From positions 1-24,595 of the forward strand of contig UQVK01000055.1 in assembly GCA_900544445.1 (NCBI GenBank): a stretch of 24,595 nucleotides of DNA. Reading direction: 5' to 3'. Source of the DNA: an uncultured Lachnospiraceae bacterium (GTDB lineage Bacteria; Bacillota; Clostridia; Lachnospirales; Lachnospiraceae). Of the stretch, positions 7,720-15,055 are shown piece after piece. Position 1 is the first letter of the stretch, and every line of letters starts with the position of its first letter. Position numbers and translations under genes: made by a program. The notes under the pieces are model-generated. The model had not been told where the DNA came from. It ran no database searches and saw only the letters and a program-made list of their open reading frames with translations.

Positions 7720-8583
7720 TCAGGCCTTTCCAACGGAACCGAACATTTCCATTTTCTCTTTAACGGTATCCTTGATCGCCTGAGCGCCGGGAGCCAGGAG
7801 CTTACGAGGGTCATAGCCCTTGCCTTCCTGATCCTTGCCTGCCTCGATATACTCTCTGGTAGCAGCAGCAAATGCGAGCTGGCACTCGGTGTTCACGTTG
7901 ATCTTGGAAACGCCGAGGGAAATTGCCTTCTTGATCATATCAGCCGGGATTCCGGTGCCGCCATGAAGAACCAGCGGAAGATCTCCGGTGAGCTGCTGGA
8001 TGGCGTCCAGAGTCTCAAAGGAAAGTCCCTTCCAGTTTGCAGGATATTTTCCATGGATGTTGCCGATGCCTGCTGCCAGGAAATCAACGCCCAGATCAGC
8101 TACCATCTTGCACTCCTTGGGATCTGCGCACTCGCCCATTCCGATTACGCCGTCCTCTTCGCCACCGATGGAACCAACCTCTGCCTCGATGGAAAGTCCC
8201 TTCTCATGAGCCGCTGCAACCAGTTCCTTGGTCTTTGCAACGTTCTCTTCGATCGGATAATGAGATCCGTCGAACATGATGGAAGAGAATCCGGCTTCGA
8301 TGCACTTGTAGCAGGCTTCATATCCGCCATGATCCAGATGCAGAGCAACCGGAACGGTGATGTTCAGCTCCTCGAGCATTCCGTTTACCATTCCCACTAC
8401 GGTCTTATAACCGGCCATATACTTTCCTGCGCCCTCGGAAACGCCGAGGATGACGGGAGAATTCAGCTCCTGAGCCGTCTGAAGGATGGCTTTCGTCCAC
8501 TCCAGATTGTTGATGTTGAACTGGCCTACAGCATAGTGGCCGGCTTTCGCCTTGTCGAGCATTTCTTTTGCTGATACTAACAT
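7720..8583 (-). CDS. fba: Class II fructose-bisphosphate aldolase
   Basis: A 287-residue zinc-dependent aldolase that splits fructose-1,6-bisphosphate into dihydroxyacetone phosphate and glyceraldehyde-3-phosphate. The class II signature is clear: VALHLDHGG has catalytic D84 and zinc ligand H85. The other probable zinc ligands are H177 (GIGNIHGKYP) and H207 (LVLHGGTG), and SKINVNTE is the usual phosphate-binding strand. Length is normal. A related sugar-bisphosphate aldolase (for example tagatose-bisphosphate) cannot be excluded by eye, and a beta-galactosidase operon is near, but the whole sequence fits glycolytic Fba. AGGAGG lies 4 nt before the ATG. It has its own promoter, a long structured leader and a strong terminator, so it is probably monocistronic. 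Confidence 0.95.
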   Translation of the reverse strand: MLVSAKEMLDKAKAGHYAVGQFNINNLEWTKAILQTAQELNSPVILGVSEGAGKYMAGYKTVVGMVNGMLEELNITVPVALHLDHGGYEACYKCIEAGFSSIMFDGSHYPIEENVAKTKELVAAAHEKGLSIEAEVGSIGGEEDGVIGMGECADPKECKMVADLGVDFLAAGIGNIHGKYPANWKGLSFETLDAIQQLTGDLPLVLHGGTGIPADMIKKAISLGVSKINVNTECQLAFAAATREYIEAGKDQEGKGYDPRKLLAPGAQAIKDTVKEKMEMFGSVGKA

Positions 8584-8720
8584 GTTTCCTCCTGTTCCGC
8601 CGCATAAGCGGCCCTAAATGTAGCAGCACCCGCTTCCGGGCAAAGCCCCCGCCCGAACGGACGGGCTGCGTTTTACATTCCGCTGCTTCATTTAAAAATG
8701 TAAAATAAAATTCTTTTACC
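8584..8720 (-). ncRNA. Structured 5' leader of fba, candidate cis-regulatory RNA
   Basis: The leader is about 137 nt with several helices. A 9-bp perfect stem pairs UUUUACAUU (8697-8705) with AAUGUAAAA (8671-8679). Its loop (8682-8693, AAAUGAAGCAGC) is complementary at 11 of 12 positions to GCUGCUACAUUU (8616-8627), allowing a pseudoknot or an alternative long helix. Between these lie a GC-rich hairpin (8648-8665) and overlapping short hairpins (8629-8640 and 8638-8648). A GCCGC-UUAU-GCGGC hairpin (8599-8612) sits just before the ribosome site. I do not recognise a known riboswitch class. There is no U-run after any stem, so any control would more likely act on translation or stability. Confidence 0.45.
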
Positions 8721-8726
8721 GATGCT

Positions 8727-8755
8727 ATTATACCCCATCTGTCCGCAAAAGAAAA
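8727..8755 (-). promoter_or_regulatory. Promoter of fba
   Basis: A perfect TATAAT (8727-8732) on the minus strand, with a weak -35 TTTTCT (8750-8755) at 17-nt spacing. It lies between the lipid-kinase stop and the fba leader. Confidence 0.6.
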
Positions 8756-8773
8756 TACGGAAAGTTAAACTTT

Positions 8774-9679
8774 TCACGAAATATCTTTTTTCGGAATTCG
8801 AAACTGAATCAGGCGTTTCCTGTTCTCTACCTCTACCGCCCTGTGTTTTCCTCCAAATTCCCCGTCCAGCGCCCATGGGATCTCTTCCTCGGACTCAAAG
8901 CGCAGGGATGCGCTCTTGAAGCAGTACATCTGATCCGTATCGATGTTCCGGTTCACCAGATCAGCCAGAATCTGGTTCAGTTCCATCGGATTGTTGGGCC
9001 TCTTGATCAGCGTCACTTCAAAAAGGCCGTCGTCCAGTTCCACGTATTTTCCAGTGATCCGCTTAAAGCCGCCCACTGAAAGGGAATTGGTCACCATTCC
9101 AAAGATGAAATCCCCTTCCACCTCCATCTCCTCCGCCATCACCTTCATCCGATAAGAACGGACCGCCGGGAGCCGTCTCATCCCCTCCAGCAGATATGCC
9201 ATATGGCCAAGCACGTTTTTAAATTCCTGCTTCGTCTCATAGGATACGTCTGTAAAGAGGCCGAAAGCCGCTATGTATACAAAGGTATCCTCATTGAAAG
9301 AGCCGATGTCGCAGGGAAAAAGCTTCCCCTCCACCACGGTCCGTGCCGCCTGAAGCATGTTTTTGGGCAGGCCGAGGCTGTTTGCAAAGTCATTTGTACT
9401 GCCTGCGGGGATGTAGCCCACAGGAACGATTTTTCCGCTCCGCAGGATTCCGGTCACCACCTCATCCAGTGTGCCGTCTCCTCCGCTTGCGACCACACAG
9501 TCGTATCTTTTCGCCTTTTCCTGGGCCGCACGTACCGCATCGCCCGCATATTGAGTCGGATAGACCGTAACTTCGTTTCCGCCTTTCACCAGAATATCAA
9601 TCACATCGCTCAGATGGTTCCTGATCTGTCCCTTACCAGCCTTCGGATTGTAGATAAAAAGCATTTTCTTCTTCGCCAT
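8774..9679 (-). CDS. Diacylglycerol-kinase-like lipid kinase (YegS/DgkB type)
   Basis: A 301-residue soluble lipid kinase of the DAGK catalytic family, which phosphorylates diacylglycerol or a related lipid at the inner face of the membrane and returns it to phospholipid synthesis. Visible signatures are IYNPKAGKG (9-17), the nucleotide-binding SGGDGTLDEVV (65-75) and GYIPAGSTNDFANSLGLP (88-105); a C-terminal beta-sandwich follows with WALDGE near the end. The start at 9679 has AAGGAGG 9 nt upstream. The frame stays open to 9952, but those upstream starts would run through the crh terminator and into crh. No clear promoter is seen; the gene is preceded by a hairpin-rich element (9691-9823). 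The lipid substrate is inferred from the family only. Confidence 0.9.
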   Translation of the reverse strand: MAKKKMLFIYNPKAGKGQIRNHLSDVIDILVKGGNEVTVYPTQYAGDAVRAAQEKAKRYDCVVASGGDGTLDEVVTGILRSGKIVPVGYIPAGSTNDFANSLGLPKNMLQAARTVVEGKLFPCDIGSFNEDTFVYIAAFGLFTDVSYETKQEFKNVLGHMAYLLEGMRRLPAVRSYRMKVMAEEMEVEGDFIFGMVTNSLSVGGFKRITGKYVELDDGLFEVTLIKRPNNPMELNQILADLVNRNIDTDQMYCFKSASLRFESEEEIPWALDGEFGGKHRAVEVENRKRLIQFRIPKKDIS

Positions 9680-9690
9680 GAATGAACACC

Positions 9691-9823
9691 TCCTTCCCAG
9701 ACTCCCGAACAGCTCACAGCAAAGCTGTTCGCTGTCCGTTGCCCGTCGGATGCCCGCATGTCTGTGCAGGCAAAATTTGCCGCAAGCCTGCCCATCCATG
9801 CAGTCGCCCTCCGGGCTTATCGT
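9691..9823 (-). other. Hairpin-rich intergenic element before the lipid kinase gene
   Basis: About 130 nt without a gene. It holds a perfect 9-bp stem CGAACAGCT / AGCTGTTCG (9706-9731), the near-palindrome GGCAAAATTTGCC (9769-9781), which competes with GCAGGC / GCCTGC (9766-9771 and 9786-9791), and GCCC-TCC-GGGC (9806-9816). Further arms such as GCATG/CATGC and CAGAC/GTCTG could enclose these. It may be a structured leader or a dispersed intergenic repeat; no other copy is seen in this window. Confidence 0.45.
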
Positions 9824-9824
9824 G

Positions 9825-9852
9825 CAAAAAAGGAGCATGAACCATGCTCCTT
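9825..9852 (-). terminator. Intrinsic terminator after the crh-like gene
   Basis: On the minus strand AAGGAGCATG and CATGCTCCTT form a perfect 10-bp stem with a 3-nt loop, followed by a run of T. It lies 29 nt after the crh-like stop and closes the hprK-to-crh gene run. Confidence 0.93.
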
Positions 9853-9881
9853 CCGCTTTATCTGAACGCCTGTGTTCTCTG

Positions 9882-10142
9882 TCATTCCTGTCCGCTGCAC
9901 AGATACTTCGCGATATCCTCCACTGCCGTTTCCTCATCCGGGCCGTCCGCAATCACTGTCACCATCTCTCCGGTATCCAGTCCCAGGCTCATCATACCCA
10001 TGATGCTCTTGGCGTTGACGCGCCGTCCTTCGGATTCCAGATATACGGTGCTGTCATGCTGGCTTGCCACCTGCACAAGCATCGCAACCGGTCTCGCCTC
10101 CAGCCCGCTGCTCAACTGAATCCTGACTGCCTTCATTTTCAT
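9882..10142 (-). CDS. crh: HPr-family protein with Glu15, Crh-like
   Basis: An 86-residue HPr-fold protein. In HPr of the sugar phosphotransferase system, His15 accepts phosphate from enzyme I. Here the motif reads SSGLEARPVAML, so residue 15 is Glu and PTS phosphotransfer should be impossible. Ser46 is kept (AKSIMGMMSLG), which is the site HPr kinase uses to make the CcpA corepressor. This matches Bacillus Crh, which has Gln15 and lies directly after whiA (yvcL) in the yvc operon. The same order is seen here, with hprK further upstream in the run. AAGGAGGAG lies 5 nt before the ATG, and 13 bp separate it from whiA. It is probably a catabolite-control or metabolic signalling protein rather than a PTS carrier. 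The symbol is by analogy. Confidence 0.85.
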   Translation of the reverse strand: MKMKAVRIQLSSGLEARPVAMLVQVASQHDSTVYLESEGRRVNAKSIMGMMSLGLDTGEMVTVIADGPDEETAVEDIAKYLCSGQE

Positions 10143-10155
10143 AATTTCTCCTCCT

Positions 10156-11187
10156 TTACTGCTCTTTTGACACTTCCCTGAGCCTGTCTGCAAGTTCGCT
10201 CAGCTTACGAAGCCTGTGATTCACTCCTGACTTTCCCACCGGGGGATTCAGATATTCTCCCAATTCCCGAAGCGGCGCGTCAGGATTTGCCAGGCGCACC
10301 TCTGCCATCTCACGCAGATTATCCGGGAGATTGGCCAATCCGTATTTCTGCTTCAGATACAGAATATCATCCACCTGACGGGTAGATGCGCTGACTGTTT
10401 TGCTGATATTTGCCGTTTCACAGTTTACTCTTCTGTTTACGGAATTGCGCATTTCCTTCACAATTCTGTAATTTTCAAACTTCATCAGGGACACATGGGC
10501 TTCCACAATATTCAGGAAGTCCGAAATCCCCGCTCCATCTTTCATATAAACGATCTGGTACTTCTTACGCTGTACGATTCTCGCTTCCACCTGAAAAAGA
10601 AGCAGAATAGAGCAAATCTGTTCCGCCTGCGCGGAATTTGTGCAGACGATTTCCAGATGATAACTCTTTTCCGGATCGCTCATGGATCCTGCCGCCAGAA
10701 ATGCGCCCCTTAAGAATGCCCTCTGACAGCATGCGTTCTTAACGATCAGCGCGCTCACCGGTTCCCGCAGATCATAAAGCCTGCCTTCCCCGTCCATGAA
10801 CTTTGTGGCCTGAAGCACCTGCCTGATCTCTTCGGAATCCTCCAGCAGAATGCTGCAGGAAGAGGATCTTCCCGCGATTTTTTTTGAAAATGACTCATTT
10901 ACGCTAGTATTTATATTAAATGTTTTCTTTAGCAATGTAAAGCATTTTCTGATAACCGCCTCATTTTCGGCCTGAACGAACAACTTTACTGTATTTTTTT
11001 CTCTTTTTTCAGCATTTTGCACAAAACCGTTCTTCTCTTCCGCTCCGGCCATACTCTCAGCCGTTCCCTGAAGCCCTTCATAATGGCCGCAGAAATGCAG
11101 AATCGCCGCCAGCTCGGCAATCTGACAATGCCTGGCCGCCGGCACATGCTTCAACAGTTCTTCCTTCACCGTTCCTGAAAAAGACAT
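10156..11187 (-). CDS. whiA: WhiA-type DNA-binding protein
   Basis: A 343-residue WhiA. The family pairs a degenerate LAGLIDADG homing-endonuclease fold with a C-terminal helix-turn-helix. It controls sporulation genes in Streptomyces, and in Bacillus it affects chromosome segregation and division. The start MSFSGTVKEELLKH and the C-terminal block (RLANPDAPLRELGEYLNPPVG, then SGVNHRLRKL) are characteristic. It is about 25-30 residues longer than usual because of a charged insert around 38-66 (AGAEEKNGFVQNAEKREKN). The DNA around this insert (about 10900-11040) is more AT-rich than its neighbours. GAGG lies 5 nt before the ATG. It sits between rapZ and crh with 15- and 13-bp gaps, so it is almost certainly cotranscribed. 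Confidence 0.93.
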   Translation of the reverse strand: MSFSGTVKEELLKHVPAARHCQIAELAAILHFCGHYEGLQGTAESMAGAEEKNGFVQNAEKREKNTVKLFVQAENEAVIRKCFTLLKKTFNINTSVNESFSKKIAGRSSSCSILLEDSEEIRQVLQATKFMDGEGRLYDLREPVSALIVKNACCQRAFLRGAFLAAGSMSDPEKSYHLEIVCTNSAQAEQICSILLLFQVEARIVQRKKYQIVYMKDGAGISDFLNIVEAHVSLMKFENYRIVKEMRNSVNRRVNCETANISKTVSASTRQVDDILYLKQKYGLANLPDNLREMAEVRLANPDAPLRELGEYLNPPVGKSGVNHRLRKLSELADRLREVSKEQ

Positions 11188-11202
11188 TCTTTCCTCATTC
11201 CT

Positions 11203-12063
11203 TTACCGCACATCCCTGTGGCTCACTGTCAGTCCATAATTCCCCTGACATTTAAGCCTCGCATACAGCTCATTGGCAAGGGTAACGCTGCGATGCTTTC
11301 CTCCCGTACATCCAATACCGACCACAAGCTGGTATTTTCCTTCCTTAATATAATTGGGAATCAGAAACAACAGCATATCCGTCAGCTTGTCCAGAAACTG
11401 CCCCGCCTCCGGGAAACTCATCACATAGTCCTGAACGCCCTTATCATTTCCGGTCATATATTTCAGTTCATCGATGTAGAACGGATTGGGGAGAAACCTC
11501 ACGTCAAAAACCAGATCCGCGTCCGCCGGAATGCCATGCTTGAATCCAAAGGACACAATGCTGACCATAAGGTTATTATATTCGCCGTTCTGTACAAAAA
11601 TTCTGTCGATTTCTTCCTTCAGTTCACGCGTCAGCAGCTTGGACGTGTCGATGATATAGTCGGCGCGTTTTTTCATCTCCGCAAGGATCTGCCTTTCCTT
11701 GCGGATTCCGTCCTCAATCCGGTTCTCCTGCGGCGTGCAGAGCGGATGCATACGGCGGGTTTCCTTATAGCGCTTCACCAGCGTATCATCTCCCGCATCC
11801 ATAAACAGGATTTCAAAAACAAATCCGTTCTGACGCATCCGGTCAAGGATCTTCAACGCGTCCCCAAAGGTCTGCTCCGCGCGCACGTCCAGACCGAGCG
11901 CCGCCTTGGATATCTCGTTGTTCGGCATGGTGAGCAGTTCCATGAACTTCTCAATCAGCGGCACGGGCAGGTTATCCACGCAGAAAAAGCCCGCGTCCTC
12001 CAGAAACTTCATCGCCGTACTTTTTCCGCTGCCGCTCATTCCCGTAACTACTACGAATCTCAC
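11203..12063 (-). CDS. rapZ: RNase adapter / nucleotide-binding protein RapZ (YvcJ)
   Basis: A 286-residue P-loop protein. In enterobacteria RapZ senses glucosamine-6-phosphate and guides RNase E to a small RNA; in Bacillus the orthologue YvcJ has nucleotidase activity and affects competence. Clostridia lack that RNA circuit as known, so the local role is open. The Walker A motif is GMSGSGKST (8-16), followed by the family's FFCVDNLPVPLIEKF. The C-terminal domain ends with VVGIGCTGGKHRSVTLANEL, as in RapZ. The start is GTG at 12063 with GGAGG 8 nt upstream; the nearby ATG is in another frame. There are 21 bp to murB upstream and 15 bp to whiA downstream. Confidence 0.95.
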   Translation of the reverse strand: MRFVVVTGMSGSGKSTAMKFLEDAGFFCVDNLPVPLIEKFMELLTMPNNEISKAALGLDVRAEQTFGDALKILDRMRQNGFVFEILFMDAGDDTLVKRYKETRRMHPLCTPQENRIEDGIRKERQILAEMKKRADYIIDTSKLLTRELKEEIDRIFVQNGEYNNLMVSIVSFGFKHGIPADADLVFDVRFLPNPFYIDELKYMTGNDKGVQDYVMSFPEAGQFLDKLTDMLLFLIPNYIKEGKYQLVVGIGCTGGKHRSVTLANELYARLKCQGNYGLTVSHRDVR

Positions 12064-12084
12064 CCGTCATTCCTCCATTGTTCC

Positions 12085-12996
12085 TTAAAAGTCTCCGAGA
12101 AAAATGACCTCCGGCTCCAGGCTCACGCCAAATTTTTCCTTTACCCTCTCGGAAACCTCTTCTATCAGTTCCGCAATATCCGCCGCTGTCGCCGTTCCAT
12201 CGTTGATGATGAAGCCGCAGTGCTTATCCGATACTCTGGCGCCGCCGATCCGCAGGCCCCGCAGGCCCGCGTCCATGATCAGCTTTCCCGCAAAATTTCC
12301 CTCCGGCCGTTTAAAGGTGCTTCCGGCACTTGCATACTCCAGCGGCTGTTTCTGCCGCCTCCTGTCCGCCAGTTCATTCATTCTGGCCAGAATCTCTTCC
12401 CGGTTCCCTTCCTGAAGCTTCATCGTCACCTCAAGAACGGCATAGGGTCTGTCCTTCAGAACGCTCTTTCTGTAGCCGAATTCCATCGTATCGTTATCCA
12501 GCTCCATAAGGCTTCCGTCCTTCGCCATGACCAGAACCGTTTCCACCAGGTTCCCCAGTTCCCCGCCATAGGCGCCCGCGTTCATCCGGACGCCGCCGCC
12601 CACGCTTCCGGGAATGCCGGACGCGAATTCCAGGCCGGAAAATCCGTTTTCCATGGCCGTTCTGGCCGCTTTTGCCAGAGAAACGGCTGCCCCGCAGGTC
12701 AGCCGGTTTCCTTCCATTTTCACATTTTCAAATGCCCGGCCAAGCCGGATCACCACACCTCTGTAGCCTTTATCTCCAACCAGAAGGTTGCTTCCGTTTC
12801 CCAGCAGGAAATACGGCCATCCTGTCAGATTCAGGTATCGAATCACCTTTTCCAGCTGTTCTCTGTCATCTACCGTCACGAACACCTCAGCGGGACCGCC
12901 CACACGAAAGGTTGTATGTTCGGACATCGGTTCCTGCTGTCTGATATTTTCCTCCGGCACCACACTGGCCAGAAATTCCAATAAAGCTCTGCTCAC
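12085..12996 (-). CDS. murB: UDP-N-acetylenolpyruvoylglucosamine reductase
   Basis: A 303-residue FAD enzyme that makes UDP-N-acetylmuramic acid with NADPH, the second committed step of peptidoglycan precursor synthesis in the cytoplasm. FAD-binding motifs are HTTFRVGGPAEVF (28-40), LLGNGSNLLVGDKG (64-77) and ASGIPGSVGGGVRMNAGAYGG (125-145). Catalytic residues fit the family: R176 in GYRKS, S226 in AGSTFKRP and E294 in SLEPEV. The short length and GSTFKRP place it in the type II group common in Firmicutes. The start is GTG at 12996 with GAGG about 10 nt upstream. It follows the glucokinase gene after 52 bp, in which a small GCCGT/ACGGC hairpin lacks a U-run. Confidence 0.96.
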   Translation of the reverse strand: MSRALLEFLASVVPEENIRQQEPMSEHTTFRVGGPAEVFVTVDDREQLEKVIRYLNLTGWPYFLLGNGSNLLVGDKGYRGVVIRLGRAFENVKMEGNRLTCGAAVSLAKAARTAMENGFSGLEFASGIPGSVGGGVRMNAGAYGGELGNLVETVLVMAKDGSLMELDNDTMEFGYRKSVLKDRPYAVLEVTMKLQEGNREEILARMNELADRRRQKQPLEYASAGSTFKRPEGNFAGKLIMDAGLRGLRIGGARVSDKHCGFIINDGTATAADIAELIEEVSERVKEKFGVSLEPEVIFLGDF

Positions 12997-13048
12997 TGCT
13001 TCCCATCCTCAATGACTTTAAATCTATCATATGCCGTTTCCGACGGCT

Positions 13049-13984
13049 TTAATCCAGAACCAGCTTTGCGGCTCCGTAAATTCCGGCATCATTTCCCAGC
13101 GTTGCCAGAGCGAACAAAGCGCCCCGGCTTCCGGAAAAGGCATACAACGTATAATTCTTCTGAATATAATCCAGAAGCACCGGACCGGCCTTGGAAACGC
13201 CGCCGCCGATTACGAAAATCTCCGGATTCACCACAGCCGCAATTCCGGCCAGGGTCTTTCCAAGAATCTTTCCAAAACGTTCCGCCACCTCAATCGCCAG
13301 CTCATCTCCATCCTTCACCGCGTCGAACACGGTCTTGGCAGAAATATTGCCGCTTTCTCTCAGCACACTAGGTTTGTCGTCCTCTGCCAGACGGCGCTTC
13401 GCAAGGCGCACGATTCCCGTTGCGGAGGTATACTGCTCCAGACATCCGCAGTTGCCGCAGTTGCAGGCTTCTGTCTCATCGTCCATTACATGGATATGCC
13501 CAATCTCGCCGCCCGCTCCGGTAGCTCCGGAAAGGATCTTTCCATCCACGATGATTCCGCCGCCGACTCCGGTTCCCAGCGTTACAGCCACCACATTGGA
13601 ATATCCCTGGCCGCCGCCCTTCCACATCTCGCCAAGAGCCGCAACGTTTGCGTCATTACCCGCTTCCACAGGAAGGTTCAGAAGGCTCTGCAGCTCATTT
13701 TTCAGGCTGAAGGTTCCCCAGCCCAGATTCACCGCCACATAGACGGTTCCCTTCGCGTCAATGGGGCCGGGGGCTCCGATTCCAACGCCCGCGATCTCTT
13801 CCCTGGAAACCTCGCGTTCCTTCATTTTATCCAGGATGCTTGCCGCCACATCGGGAAGAATGTTTTTCCCATGATCCTCCGTCCTCGTCGGAATCTCCCA
13901 CTTCTCCAGCAGGTTTCCTTCTTCATCAAAAAATCCCAGCTTTACCGTGGTTCCTCCCACGTCCACTCCAAAACAATACCTCAT
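13049..13984 (-). CDS. glk: ROK-family glucokinase
   Basis: A 311-residue cytoplasmic sugar kinase, probably glucose + ATP to glucose-6-phosphate. ROK features are the phosphate-binding FGVDVGGTTVKLG (5-17), catalytic D111 in EAGNDANVAALGE, VTLGTGVGGG (134-143), EIGHIH (160-165) and the zinc site CNCGNCGCLEQY (174-185). ROK proteins with an N-terminal helix-turn-helix are repressors; this one has none, so it is an enzyme. Another hexose specificity is possible. The start was set at ATG 13984; an in-frame TTG lies two codons upstream at 13990, closer to GGAGG, and cannot be ruled out. It follows hprK after 18 bp. Placement beside HPr kinase and a Crh-like protein suggests coupling of glucose phosphorylation with catabolite control. 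Confidence 0.93.
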   Translation of the reverse strand: MRYCFGVDVGGTTVKLGFFDEEGNLLEKWEIPTRTEDHGKNILPDVAASILDKMKEREVSREEIAGVGIGAPGPIDAKGTVYVAVNLGWGTFSLKNELQSLLNLPVEAGNDANVAALGEMWKGGGQGYSNVVAVTLGTGVGGGIIVDGKILSGATGAGGEIGHIHVMDDETEACNCGNCGCLEQYTSATGIVRLAKRRLAEDDKPSVLRESGNISAKTVFDAVKDGDELAIEVAERFGKILGKTLAGIAAVVNPEIFVIGGGVSKAGPVLLDYIQKNYTLYAFSGSRGALFALATLGNDAGIYGAAKLVLD

Positions 13985-14002
13985 TTTCAAATCTTCCTCC
14001 CT

Positions 14003-14947
14003 TTAATCTTCGTCGTCTTCCTCTCTTCTGCGGGCGAGGGAATTCTGTACACGTGTGTACAGCTCCTGTGCCGCATTGTAACCCATCTTCTTCTGACGGT
14101 GGTTAACCGCTGCGGACTCGCAGATCACTGCCAGGTTCCGGCCCGGACGAATCGGGATGCTGTGGCAGACCACCTTGTTGCCAAGATATTCCGTGTATTC
14201 CTCTTCCAGTCCCAGTCTGTCGTACTCCTTATCCTTGTTCCAGTCCTCCAGCCGGATCACCAGATCGATGTTCTGAGTATCTCTGACGCTGGAAACGCCG
14301 TACAGGGTCTTGACGTCGATGATGCCGATGCCGCGCAGCTCAATGAAGTGCTTGGTGATATCCGGCGCAGAACCGATCAGTGTATCGTCGCTGACCTTGC
14401 GGATCTCCACCACATCGTCGGAAACCAGACGGTGTCCTCTTCGGATCAGCTCCAGCGCTGCTTCCGACTTTCCGATTCCGCTCTCGCCGGTGATCAGAAC
14501 GCCCTCACCGTAAACATCCACCAGCACGCCATGCACGGAAATGCAGGGCGCAAGCTTCACATTCAGCCACCGGATGATTTCTGCCATGAACGCAGAAGTG
14601 GCCTTTTTCGTCATCAGAATCGGCACCTTCTTCTCAATGGCGATCTGACGGAACAGCGGATCCGGCTGCAGTTCCCGGCAGTAAACCACGCAAGGCATGG
14701 TATAGGAAAAAAACTGATGATAGATTTCCAGTTTTTTTTCCTCCGGCATCGCTTCCATATAGGAGTATTCCACAAAACCGATGATCTGCACCCGTGTGGG
14801 CTCATGATGTTCAAAATAACCGGCGAGCTGAAGCGCCGGCCTGTTGATGTCAGGCTGTGTGATCTTGATTCCCTTCACGTCGATCTCAGGCGTCAGATTT
14901 TCCAGCTTCATCTTCGAAATAATCTCGGTAAGATTTACATGCGGCAT
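14003..14947 (-). CDS. hprK: HPr kinase/phosphorylase
   Basis: A 314-residue bifunctional enzyme that phosphorylates Ser46 of HPr (and Crh) and reverses this by phosphorolysis, responding to fructose-1,6-bisphosphate, ATP and phosphate. It is the sensor of Gram-positive carbon catabolite repression. The N-terminal half (1-130) has the family's regulatory fold. The kinase half has catalytic His139 (ISVHGVLVDVYG), the P-loop GESGIGKS (154-161), D178 in VSDDVVE and the HPrK signature ELRGIGIIDVKTLYG (203-217). The C-terminus ends in an acidic tail. The start at 14947 has AAAGGTGG upstream; earlier in-frame starts up to 15004 give non-conserved residues. It lies 108 bp after uvrC with no terminator between. 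Confidence 0.97.
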   Translation of the reverse strand: MPHVNLTEIISKMKLENLTPEIDVKGIKITQPDINRPALQLAGYFEHHEPTRVQIIGFVEYSYMEAMPEEKKLEIYHQFFSYTMPCVVYCRELQPDPLFRQIAIEKKVPILMTKKATSAFMAEIIRWLNVKLAPCISVHGVLVDVYGEGVLITGESGIGKSEAALELIRRGHRLVSDDVVEIRKVSDDTLIGSAPDITKHFIELRGIGIIDVKTLYGVSSVRDTQNIDLVIRLEDWNKDKEYDRLGLEEEYTEYLGNKVVCHSIPIRPGRNLAVICESAAVNHRQKKMGYNAAQELYTRVQNSLARRREEDDED

Positions 14948-14988
14948 AGTATTCTTTCCACCTTTCGTTGTTTCTCTCCGCCAAAATG

Positions 14989-15047
14989 CGTGTCCCAGGC
15001 ACACGAAAAGGCTGTCCCTTTAAGCCCCTTTGAAACGGATGCCGTTT
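14989..15047 (-). other. Two hairpins between uvrC and hprK
   Basis: The 108-bp gap holds AAACGG-CAT-CCGTTT (15033-15047) and CGTGT / ACACG with a 7-nt loop (14989-15005). Neither is followed by a U-run, and I see no convincing promoter, so hprK is probably reached by transcription from upstream. The hairpins may be processing or stability elements. Confidence 0.35.
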
Positions 15048-15055
15048 ATCTGTGC

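Noticed and set aside
9680..9952. N-terminal extension of the lipid kinase, open for about 90 codons
   Set aside because: It would pass through a strong terminator and overlap crh; a good ribosome site sits at the ATG at 9679, where family similarity begins.
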